Below, in pieces: positions 49,801 to 58,720 of a DNA stretch of 64,000 nt. Source of the DNA: Symsagittifera roscoffensis (lineage: Eukaryota > Xenacoelomorpha > Acoela > Convolutidae); the NCBI RefSeq assembly GCF_963678635.1, contig NC_087064.1:74277465-74341464 (forward strand). The letters are read 5' to 3'. The notes below the pieces were generated by a model. It ran no database searches, had not been told where the DNA came from, and saw only the letters and a program-made list of their open reading frames with translations. How positions within the stretch are numbered: position 1 is the stretch's first letter; each line of letters opens with the position of its first letter. The translations under genes were made by a program, and so were the position numbers.

Positions 49801-51709
49801 TAGGTAGTGAAGATCGCATATAGCGAAGCTATCAGGTAACAAGGCTCGTCTCATAGCGAAGCTTCATGTAGCGAAGCGCATTTCAAAGCGAAGCTCGCAG
49901 GTAGCGAATATCGTCTCATAGCGAAGCTCGCAGGTAGCTAGGCTTGTCTCATGGCGAAGCTCCGAGGTAGCGAGGCGCGTTGAATAGCTAAGCTCCCAGG
50001 TAGTGAAGATCGCATATAGCGAAGCTATCGGGTAACAAGGATCGTCTCATAGCGAAGCTTCATGTAGCGAAGCGAATTTCAAAGCGAAGCTCGCAGGTAG
50101 CTAGGCTCGTATCATGGCGAAGCTCTAAGGTAGCGAGGCGCTTTGAATAGCAAAGCTCCCAGGTAGTGAAGATCGCATATAGCGAAGCTATCGGGTAACA
50201 AGGATCGTCTCATAGCGAAGCTTCATGTAGCGAAGCGCGTTTCAAAGCGAAGCTCGCAGGTAGCGAATATCGTCTCATAGCGAAGCTCGGAGTTAGCGAG
50301 GCGCGTTTCATAGCGACGCTCTCAGGTAGCAAGGCTCGCCTCATAGCTAAGATCCCAGGTAAAGAGGTTCGTCTCATACTGAAGCTCCCAGGTAGCAGTT
50401 TCGTCTCATGGCGAAGCTCCGAGGTAGCGAGGCGCGTTGAATAGCAAAGCTCCTAGGTAGTGAAGATCGCATATAGCGAAGCTATCGGATAACAAGGATC
50501 GTCTCATAGCGAAGCTTCATGTAGCGAAGCGCATTTCAAAGCGAAGCTCGCAGGTAGCTAGGCTCGTATCATGGCGAAGCTCCAAGGTAGCGAGGCTCGC
50601 CTCATAGCTAAGATCCCAGGTAAAGAGGTTCGTCTCATACTGAAGCTCGCAGGTAGCTAGGCTCGTCTCATGGCGAAGCTCCGAGGTAGCGAGGCGCGTT
50701 GGATAGCAAAGCTCCTAGGTAGTGAAGATCGCATATAGCGAAGCTATCGGATAACAAGGATCGTCTCATAGCGAAGCTTCATGTAGCGAAGCGCATTTCA
50801 AAGCGAAGCTCGCAGGTAGCTAGGCTCGTATCATGGCGAAGCTCCAAGGTAGCGAGGCGCGTTGAATAGCTAAGCTCCCAGGTAGTGAAGATCGCATATA
50901 GCGAAGCTATCGGGTAACAAGGATCGTCTCATAGCGAAGCTTCATGTAGCGAAGCGAATTTCAAAGCGAAGCTCGCAGGTAGCTAGGCTCGTATCATGGC
51001 GAAGCTCTAAGGTAGCGAGGCGCTTTGAATAGCAAAGCTCCCAGGTAGTGAAGATCGCATATAGCGAAGCTATCGGGTAACAAGGATCGTCTCATAGCGA
51101 AGCTTCATGTAGCGAAGCGCGTTTCAAAGCGAAGCTCGCAGGTAGCGAATATCGTCTCATAGCGAAGCTCGGAGTTAGCGAGGCGCGTTTCATAGCGACG
51201 CTCTCAGGTAGCAAGGCTCGCCTCATAGCTAAGATCCCAGGTAAAGAGGTTCGTCTCATACTGAAGCTCCCAGGTAGCAGTTTCGTCTCATAGCGAATAT
51301 CCCAGGTGGCGAAGCTTGTGTCATTTTTTGTTTAAAAAAATGTTTAAGGGCAGCAAATGGATTATGATTTTCCAAATAGTATGATGTTCCAACGTTTGCA
51401 GTTTATTGTATTTCACAAAAAAACGCGAGCCGTAGCCAATTTGTTTTCGTTAAAACTAGCTTTTAAATGTCTGTTCTAGGGCAAAACAAGTCAACTCAGT
51501 TTATGTAGTTTCCACTGGTAACGGTTCACATCACGTGGACAGGGTGGGGACTGGGGCGGTAGGGACCCCTACTGGGAAACAGGAGGAGAGGGAGAAGAAG
51601 ACAAGTCTGCCAAAGAACCAGCAGCAGCTCCATTTCAGCCACCAGCTGTTTCTCAATCTGGACTTCGTTCCTCTGCACAGGGTAGACTACAGAAAGATCA
51701 ATGCAAACC
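46688..51709 (+). CDS. GNAT-family N-acetyltransferase gene (3' end not reached)
   Basis: Four exons, 46688-46862, 48727-48906, 49178-49301 and 51480-51709, join with matching phases (1, 1, 2, then exit 1) to about 236 residues. The core shows VPVVVLNVTVSPVFRHQGVA then TKMLETLI, the GNAT motif A (R-x-x-G-x-A) that binds the acetyl-CoA pyrophosphate, and VNSVYVVSTGN as the following strand. The family transfers acetyl groups to amines or proteins; the substrate cannot be read here. The last donor (GTGAGT at 51710) points to further exons, now beyond or disrupted by the retroelements that follow. The third intron is filled by a satellite. Confidence 0.82.
46863..48726 (+). other. GNAT intron 1
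   Basis: Contains a 17-base G run (46909-46925), a perfect TCAGGGC-GAA-GCCCTGA hairpin (47432-47448) and five loose ~22-bp repeats of an ACGAAATGTTGC/ACGAATTGTCGC type (about 48520-48625). No exon was recognised inside. Confidence 0.6.
48727..48906 (+). CDS. GNAT gene exon 2
   Basis: The acceptor GTTATTTCAG ends at 48726 and the donor GTACGT starts at 48907. It encodes VEKLRDRQSTILATDEISG, ALVGCCVAFTARQG and LFPIDMKIHYDLYNNLFK, the N-terminal acetyltransferase strands. Phase fits both neighbours. Confidence 0.85.
49178..49301 (+). CDS. GNAT gene exon 3: motif A
   Basis: The acceptor TTTTACTCAG ends at 49177 and the donor GTGAGT starts at 49302. It encodes VVLNVTVSPVFRHQGVATK, with the RHQGVA acetyl-CoA-binding loop and the following helix. 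Confidence 0.88.
49340..51315 (+). repeat. GCGAAGC minisatellite in GNAT intron 3
   Basis: Nearly 2 kb of head-to-tail ~33-34-bp units of the type CATAGCGAAGCTCGCAGGTA followed by a TAGGCTCGTCT-like tail. Units are grouped into higher-order repeats of about 196-210 bp, recognised by AGGCGCGTTGAATAGC recurring at about 49372, 49569, 49778 and 49974. Dozens of copies of GCGAAGC are present. A larger block (about 50000-50400) recurs at about 50850-51300. Confidence 0.95.
51480..51709 (+). CDS. GNAT gene exon 4
   Basis: The acceptor TGTTCTAG ends at 51479 and the donor GTGAGT starts at 51710. It encodes AKQVNSVYVVSTGNGSHHVD, a polar insert, and HQLFLNLDFVPLHRVDYRK. It enters with one base as required by exon 3 and exits with one base; no following exon is visible. 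Confidence 0.8.
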
Positions 51710-51900
51710 GTGAGTTGTTATTCAAATTGAAGGATCTTTTTCATCCCCTCAAATTGATTTTTTCTTGATCTTTACGCTTGCTTTTATGGCTGAATGTGTG
51801 ATTTTTTGCTACAGCGAACAAAGAAATGTGTTCAGAATAGTTCATTTACTCAATTAATTAAAAAAGAATAAAATTGTTCTTTTTTCAAAACTGATATTCA
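51710..51900 (+). other. GNAT intron 4, start
   Basis: AT-rich sequence leading into the second Ty3 element. No LTR of that element was recognised. Confidence 0.45.
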
Positions 51901-52007
51901 AAAGTGAAATTCAAACTCACGTTTGTGAGTGGGATGGGAGATTGTGTAACAGATCCGCACTGTTACAAGAAACGGGCTAAGCAACAGCATCTACCATACA
52001 AAAACAA

Positions 52008-52517
52008 ATGGGAAACAACTTCAATTCAAATTACTCAAACCAGAACTCAAATAACCCATTCAGGGTCAAACAGGAACCTACACTATCAGTTCAGAAAAAG
52101 AACTTACAAAACAGAATAAACCGTGCTCAAAATCAGAATTCTACATTCGGTAAACCAAACAAACCAACCAAAAACCAGAAAGCATGTTATTTCGGCGTCA
52201 AGGATTATTCGCTTAATCATAAATTATCGTGCCCAGCTAGAGGTGTAATCTGTAAATCATGCAACAAAAAGGGACCGTTCGCCAGATGTTGTAATTCCAC
52301 CAAAAATGTAAATAATGGAGATAATGAGTCAAATTCTACAGTAGAAGAAAATATAAACTTCATAACGTCGGACAGCGAATCAGAGTTTGGCGTTCTGAAA
52401 GTTTCAGGAACTAGTCATCAACATCCTAATCCAAAGTCTCGCCGAGGGAACACTTATCCCACGCGAAACACATTATATCAGTTCCCAAATTATTCTCAGT
52501 CAAAAAACTGGATGTAA
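52008..52517 (+). pseudogene. gag: Gag C-terminus with zinc knuckles (second Ty3 element)
   Basis: An Asn/Gln-rich stretch is followed by a Cys/His cluster: HKLSCPARGVICKSCNKKG then FARCC. One expected Cys (CYFG) and one His (GPFARCC) are altered, so RNA-binding knuckles have decayed. The 5' part of gag is missing. Confidence 0.7.
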
Positions 52518-52519
52518 TA

Positions 52520-52790
52520 AACTCATCATCGGGAAAAATCAAGAGCCTTCTAGTTACCTTAAGGGTAAATAACTCATTATTCAAAACCACTGTAGATACG
52601 GGCAGTCCAGCCTTTATTGTAAATAAAAATACAGCGGACCTCCTTTTAAGGACAGGAAAAAATTTAAAAATATATCCTAAATCATCATTGCCTATCGACA
52701 TATCTTATGTTGATTATAACCACAAGCCGATTGAAATATTTGGAACCCTGGTAACAGACATATCGTCATTAGGCTGGAAAGTCAAATAGC
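52520..52790 (+). pseudogene. Aspartic protease (second Ty3 element)
   Basis: A frame shifted from gag reads LLVTLRVNNSLFKTTVDTGS with the DTG active site at about 52592, then PAFIVNKNTADLLL. No intact link to gag or RT remains. Confidence 0.7.
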
Positions 52791-52800
52791 CAATTACCTA

Positions 52801-54400
52801 ATGTCACATGAAAACAGGACAAGATGTCTGCTAGGACAAGATGTCTACAGGAGTCCTGAAAACAGGACAAGATGTCTACTAGGCCTAGTTTTACAAGATG
52901 CAATAGGGGTCAAAACAACCCAATCACGCCCATTGGAAGAATTTTTACTCAAAACATACAAAGACATCTTCATAAGACTTAGCAGATCAAAAAATCACCG
53001 GGTACACACAGTCTTCAAGCAACCTCTAATTCCAATTAAAGAAAAGGGTAGGAGAATCCCGATTCACAAACAAGTAAAAGTTGGAGAGGAAATCAAACGT
53101 CTTATTAGAGAAGGTCATATAGTTAAATTGAACAAGTGTACCAGCGAATTTTTTGTAGCACCTGTGGTTATTAAGGCAAAGAAGGATGGTTCAGTGGAAA
53201 TAGCGTTGAACGCAAAACCCATGAACGCTCGGATTTTTAAAACCAATATCAAATGCCATATCTTTTAGAACAACTGGACGTAGCAGCCCAAACAATCAAT
53301 TCCAACTTACCGGGTGAAGTATTTTTCACTTCTTTAGATCTTAAATACGCTTTTAGTCAGCTCCAATTAAGTGATTCGGTCAGTAACCACTGTAATTTAA
53401 AATCTTATATGGAGACGCTACAGGTACTTACTGCTTCAAAACCGGTTTTTATGGGCTTTCAGACATGCCTAAAGAATTTCAAAAGGCAATGGACAACACT
53501 CTTAGCATGATACCGGGTGTCATTTGATTTTTAGACAATATCCTAATTGTTACAAAAGGGTCGCTTTCTAATTGACCACAATCTAATTATAAATAACGTA
53601 TTTGAAAGTCTGTACAAAGACAGTTTCGCATTGAAGCTATCGATATGTGAGTTTTCAGTAAAAAAAAATCTCTGGCTGGGTTTCGACATTGATCATCTAG
53701 GCTATAGACCTAAACACTCTAAGGTCCAAGCTATTCTAGAAACGAAACCCTCAAGAACTCTTAAACAAATAATATCCTTAATTGGGCATACTTAACCATC
53801 TCCAACGTTTCCTACCTTACCTACAGTTATTTAGGGAAAAGTTCCGCCCATCCCTGACATCATCTAACAAAATAGAAATTTATTTGGGATAAGAGTCAAC
53901 AAGACGCCTTCGAAGCTACATTGAAACTTAGATCGGTTATCACCACGGTGTACCACTACGATCCCAAGAGAAAATCAAGAATCAAATGTGACGCCAGTCA
54001 CAGTGGGTTAGGAGCGGCCCTAGAACAACAACTCATGAAGGACACTTGGGTACCGATGTCGTTTGCATCTAGATTCCTCAACGTTCAAGAAAAAGAAATA
54101 CAGCACCAGCAAACTCGAATTGTTAGCATTAGTTTGGTCCTGTGAACACTTTGGGAATTATCTACTGGCAACAACTTTGAAATACTTACTGATCATAAAG
54201 CAATAATCTCGGCTCTGAAAACTAATCGCGGTAACAAATCTTATCATTCAAGATTAACCAGGTGGACAGATAGACTCCTACCTTTTAACTTCGACATATT
54301 TCACATTTCCGGATCAAAACTAGGAATCGTCGATTATCAATCCCGTTATCCGACTTTCGAAGCACCGGACCCTTCTAATTTTGACGAGCAGTTTGTAGTC
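52801..54400 (+). pseudogene. pol: Reverse transcriptase and RNase H remnants
   Basis: Pieces in shifting frames: IREGHIVKLNKCTSEFFVAP, VFFTSLDLKYAFSQLQL, then FLDNILI at about 53530 where the catalytic YxDD has become LDN, preceded by a TGA, and later LGFDIDHLGYRP. RNase H is seen as IKCDASHSGLGAALEQQ (about 53975). At least three frameshifts or stops are visible, so it is inactive. Confidence 0.8.
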
Positions 54401-55275
54401 AAAACTATTAATAAATTCTTCCCAGCTTGTGACACTATAGAAAAACTATGGATGGAAATAATTTCCGATAGGCAATATTCCACCCATACTCTCCAGTTGT
54501 CAGCATAAACCAGGCAGATAAGGACTTATTCACCCACAAAATCATAGATATAGAAAGCAAGAAGGATCGGGTTATCAAATTCATTGAAAACACTGCCAAT
54601 ATCACACAAGAGGGCGACAAAATTTTGCAAGACCCGATCAACGATCGGTCGAAATGCACAAACGTTTGAGGGCGACCAATCATGTAAGTACTCTCCCGCC
54701 AAAATGGACGTAAATATGCAATTTTTTGAGGATACTCACTCTATCAACCAATCAAATATCTCCAATGTAATTTATGCTCAACCGCTAGAGTTAACTCAGC
54801 GAAACTCTCATGTCATTTCTGGCAATTCTCGGCCAACGTCAACAACAAATAAATACCAGTCAATCTAATCAATCCGACCGAGTTTTAGCCAATTCATTCA
54901 TTCCTTTTTCAGATATGTGGTCTAATGTACCAAAAGAAGTTCAAACGAACGACAGTTTCGAACGCCTCCTAAACGAAGTAGCGCCCATACCAGATGACCT
55001 CTTCGCCAGAACAAGATCAATGAGAAGGGCAGGGCAATAAGGAGAAAGAAACCCACGCATTAAAACCAACACAGAAAAAGAAAAGGGGAACTCAACTGAA
55101 ATTCAAATACGCCCAAATTTTAGCAAATAAGAGATCGAAAAGGGGAAAGGTTGCAACCATCCAGAGGAAGAAGAAGACCCAAATCAACAGGATAAACGCT
55201 GCTCAACCAAGGAAGTTTGCGACAGACGACAGGAACTCGCTCCCAGGTTTAACGGGCTTTCTCGACGCAGACATT

Positions 55276-57110
55276 TTGTCAGAACTGGTCGACGAGGACC
55301 CAACTTATCGCCTTATGAAACAAGCGATACTCAGTAAAGACTATGAGGGATTTTTGAGAATAGACCCATACATCAATTCGTTCTGGAATGCAGCAGCAAT
55401 CGTCAACGGTTGCATCATCATTGACGACCGCATCGCCATCCCCTCCTGTTTGCAAAAAGCAGTCCTATCGAGACTACACAGATCCCAGGATACAGGGGCC
55501 AGGAAGCCTTGATAGACGCAGCGCATTACATCTGGTGACAAAGAATCAACCGGAAAATAGTCAGAATGTGCAAGGAGCGCAAGGAATGTACTTTATTTGG
55601 TAAGATTTTGAAACTTATTAACAAGTTTAGCTGATCGAAACCTCTTCCATTATTGAACGAACCTAAACGAGAAATTCAATTAGACTATGCAGGACCACTT
55701 TCGGATGGAGCAGGGGCCAATTTACTTTCTGGTCGCTTGTAACATTCGCCCGGAAGATACATATCGACGGATAACAAAACTAAGTCTTAAGACGACTGGC
55801 TAACGTCTAAACAGAGCTTTGCATGCTTTTCACCGTCTCTACCAAGCCAGTACTTTTCGGTGGTCTTTCTAACATCGGGTCGACAAAAACGTTACTGTTC
55901 TCCGGCTTCGACCAGAACGCTCAAATTAACTTAATTACATGCAAATAGTGAGCTCATGGCTGGGTCTCAGTATCCCCAGACCACGAGGTCACTCCTAAAA
56001 ACAGGGCTACTATTTATTATATTACTATTGTTTTTGTTCAGTAGATAAAAATCATCATCTCCATCGAAGATGGATCAACCCTTTCCCCCCAACTCCTAGC
56101 TTCTCATCCTTATCAAAATGAATCCAAATATTAATTAAATTCAAGTCAGGACATGACAGGAAGCTAAAAGTTCGTATGAGTCAATAAAAGTTTTCCGTCC
56201 CGAGACCCTTCCGGATTCTTGAATCCGGTGAATCAAGCTCGCTAATCTTGATTTCCTCCTAATCCGGAAGGCTGGTTTCTCACCCTTCACCGTTGCTCGC
56301 AACGGCCTTGCAACTATTGTAGCAGCACAATAGTTGCAACTCGGAACGTTCTCTGCTATTCCTGCAATCTGCTGCTGTTTTTCAATCACGATTATCGTTG
56401 TTATCGTCAGCGCAACTAATGTTGTTGTGTTTTCTCTCTCGTTTTTTGTTAAAATGGCCGTTTCAGCATTTCTCAGAAATGTTACGTCATCACTTCGAAA
56501 ATTTAAAATTTTAAAATACGGGAATATCCTGACCTTCACCGTTCTGCTAATCATCCGGATAACGTCGTTAATCCTTCAAAATCATTAACTCGGAAGGTTC
56601 ACTGCTAAAATTTCGAAGTCTGCAGAGATTGCATTTTGGCCATCCTGGTCGAATGTCACAGCTATCGACCGCTACTCTAAATACCCTTCAATTCTGTTAA
56701 CCAGAACGACAGGTGCCAAAAAGATCTTGAAATTTCTAAAGGACTATGTCACTATTCATTCTATCCCAAAATCGATTAGGACAGACCAACATTCATGTTT
56801 TAAAAACAATGCAGTCAAACTTTTTTGCGTCGCTAAGGGGATTAAACACATTTTCTGCGCAGTAGGCGACCACCGAGGTTGTGGCCTAGTTGAAAGAATT
56901 ATTCAGACCATCAAAAGGAAATTAGGAGTGATGCAACTGGAGGAAAACTCCGAAAATATTGAAAACCGTTATAGAAGAAAAAACCGTTATATTGAAAACC
57001 GTTATATCATGAATGTCCAAAAATGTAAAATCCAAATTAAATTTAGATTCCAGGAACTTAGAAAGGGACGTGCTAACCGCGGAACAAAGAAGGGAGGATT
57101 GTGACAGCAG
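55276..57110 (+). pseudogene. pol: Integrase, split by a solo LTR (second Ty3 element)
   Basis: The 5' part (55276-55737) includes LQKAVLSRLHRSQDTGA, a broken zinc region, and EIQLDYAGPLSDGAG with the first catalytic Asp. The frame reaches YFLVA, is cut by the LTR, and resumes at 56661 as IDRYSKYPSILLTRTTGAK, then SIRTDQHSCF (second Asp) and GCGLVERIIQTIKR (Glu). The LTR insertion thus falls a few residues after the first catalytic Asp. Confidence 0.82.
55738..56660 (-). repeat. Solo LTR of the giant element family, reverse orientation
   Basis: Read on the minus strand it starts TGTGACATTCG and ends CGAATGTTACA, like the LTRs at 22527 and 39355, but is about 923 bp and more diverged. Both LTR hairpins are kept, although loop bases differ. 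GCT precedes and follows it, a 3-bp direct repeat. It probably arose by LTR-LTR recombination. Confidence 0.92.
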
Positions 57111-57588
57111 ACCCAGAGTGAAGATCAAGAATAAAGGGTCTAGTTGCCCAGATGTCACACCTGGATTTGGAGGCCCTACCACGTCAATCTCAGAGACACC
57201 TTACTATCAGGCACTGGAAAAGTTAGCTAAGTCGGCTAATGACTGGATGACACTGAAGAGATCATTGACGCAAAAACAGGGAGCAGAAGCTTTGAAGACG
57301 TTGACGGACAGGATCACAGTATTGGCCGCATCACTTGGAAGCAATCTCACATTAGGAATTTTGAGATTCAGATCCGACAAGCCGAAACTGACAAATTCGA
57401 AATCGCAGAGTAATCTTCATAATTTATTACTTTTGGATCCGTCTAAAGTAGAGACATTTCGTAAAATTCTGGACAGGAGATCCGGCAAGGAGTTATTTAG
57501 AACTTTCAACGAACACATTGTAAACTTCGGAAAACACCTATACTACAGCATCGGGCAAAGTTATCCGGAAAAACCATATAACTCTTAG
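57013..57588 (+). CDS. Unidentified ORF, 191 residues
   Basis: Open from 57013 to a TAG at 57586-57588, overlapping the end of the decayed integrase in another frame. The part after about 57120 has good coding character (SETPYYQALEKLAKSANDWM, TLTDRITVLAASLGSN). I do not recognise a domain. It lies between the dead Ty3 element and the junction with the reverse giant element, so it may be a fragment of another element. It could also be a chance fusion. Confidence 0.4.
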   Translation: MSKNVKSKLNLDSRNLERDVLTAEQRREDCDSRPRVKIKNKGSSCPDVTPGFGGPTTSISETPYYQALEKLAKSANDWMTLKRSLTQKQGAEALKTLTDRITVLAASLGSNLTLGILRFRSDKPKLTNSKSQSNLHNLLLLDPSKVETFRKILDRRSGKELFRTFNEHIVNFGKHLYYSIGQSYPEKPYNS

Positions 57589-57734
57589 GTTAAAAAGTGA
57601 TTATCTTTAAATTCTGAGTTTTAAGTTTTCTTCATCACTCCTTCGTTCTTTTCTTTTTCGTCGTTTAGAAGTTCTAAAACTTCTAAATTCTTCTAATTTT
57701 CTTTCTTGTTGTCTCCTGTTTTCTCGACCATTCA

Positions 57735-58290
57735 TCAATGTTCCATTTCTTCCTCCTGTGATACTGACTCCGCACTTTCGGTTTCCGTGTCTTGTAGCAC
57801 ATCGTTGGCTATCCTGACGCTGTTGGAAGCCGTCCTCCAACACTTCTGCTCTTCTACCCTCTGCTTACAGCAAGGTAGGGGATCCACGTTGGATTCTCTG
57901 TTTCTGCAGAAACTGTTGTGGAGACACAACGTCACGTTTCTCTCCAAATCTTCTTTCAGCATCTCTGCCTTCTCATTTCCACTACACTCACTCGTCCTGG
58001 AAATTCTTTTCACGGCGGTGGTCACTGCATTCCGATGAGTCACGAAAGCTCGCTTGAAAGCTCCTGCCCCAATGTCCAGCTGATATTCACTGTACACTCT
58101 GCCATGCTTCGACATATGCTTTTTCGCATACTCGTACAACCATGCAGTCATGTTAGCTCTGAACCATGGCATCAATCGTTTTCTCGCCCATATCTTCTTC
58201 ACTTCCATCGGAATGTTTAGAACTTTGCACATTGTCTCAAAAAGATCTAAATCTTTTAGACAATCTAATTTCCGCAATTGTTCTCTCGTC
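57735..58290 (-). pseudogene. ORF3 C-terminal segment (reverse copy)
   Basis: Reads RKLDCLKDLDLFETMCK, WFRANMTAWLYEYAKKHMSK and a basic, acidic-ended tail to a stop at 57735. It matches the end of forward ORF3 (38006-38536). It lies one base out of frame with the preceding segment near 58290. No domain was recognised. Confidence 0.65.
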
Positions 58291-58720
58291 GGCGCCTCCT
58301 GTCTATTATTTTCTCTCTTTCAATTGTCTCGTCTTCTCCGGTTCCAAAGCGATTTTGCTGCAAGAGATATTGGATAAGAGTGTGTCTCAGGTCTCTTATT
58401 TTGTTCCACGAGTCCGTGGACTTCTTCCTATCCAGATTCTTCACTCTCTCTTTCATCTGCTCTGGACAACGTGCCAGTTTCATTAGTCCTCCCAAGTTTC
58501 CGTGGGTTATTGCGATCAATGTCAGAAGTCCGTCTAGTCGCAGGTTCTGTATTCCATCCGTAAGCAGTATCGCCGGTCCTTTCACGAAACTCTCCGCTCC
58601 GAATGTCACGAACAAGGCTATTAATTCCACTATCGATACTCTCACTACTGCTTGGAGGAATTCTTTTATCAAATAGTGCGAGACTTTTGGGTAAACTTTT
58701 GCCAAGAAGGACGCGGTCCA
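58265..58720 (-). pseudogene. ORF3 extension past an in-frame TGA (reverse copy)
   Basis: The codons after the TGA at 58721-58723 are in the same frame as ORF3 and stay open for about 150 residues (VYPKVSHYLIKEFLQAVV, GNLGGLMKLARCPEQMK). This suggests the TGA is a nonsense change within a longer ORF3, or a readthrough site. The segment is absent from the forward copy because of its deletion. Confidence 0.6.

Larger units (their letters stand above)
51900..57110 (+). mobile_element. Second Ty3-type retroelement, decayed and interrupted
   Basis: Plus-strand fragments in canonical order: gag zinc knuckles, protease, RT, RNase H, integrase. Frames are broken many times, no LTRs were found at either end, and the integrase is split by a solo LTR at 55738-56660. 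Its sequence is unrelated to the giant element beyond family motifs. Confidence 0.85.

Noticed and set aside
49340-51315. CRISPR-like array
   Set aside because: Units are contiguous and similar throughout, with no unique spacers, in an animal intron. It is a minisatellite with higher-order repeats.
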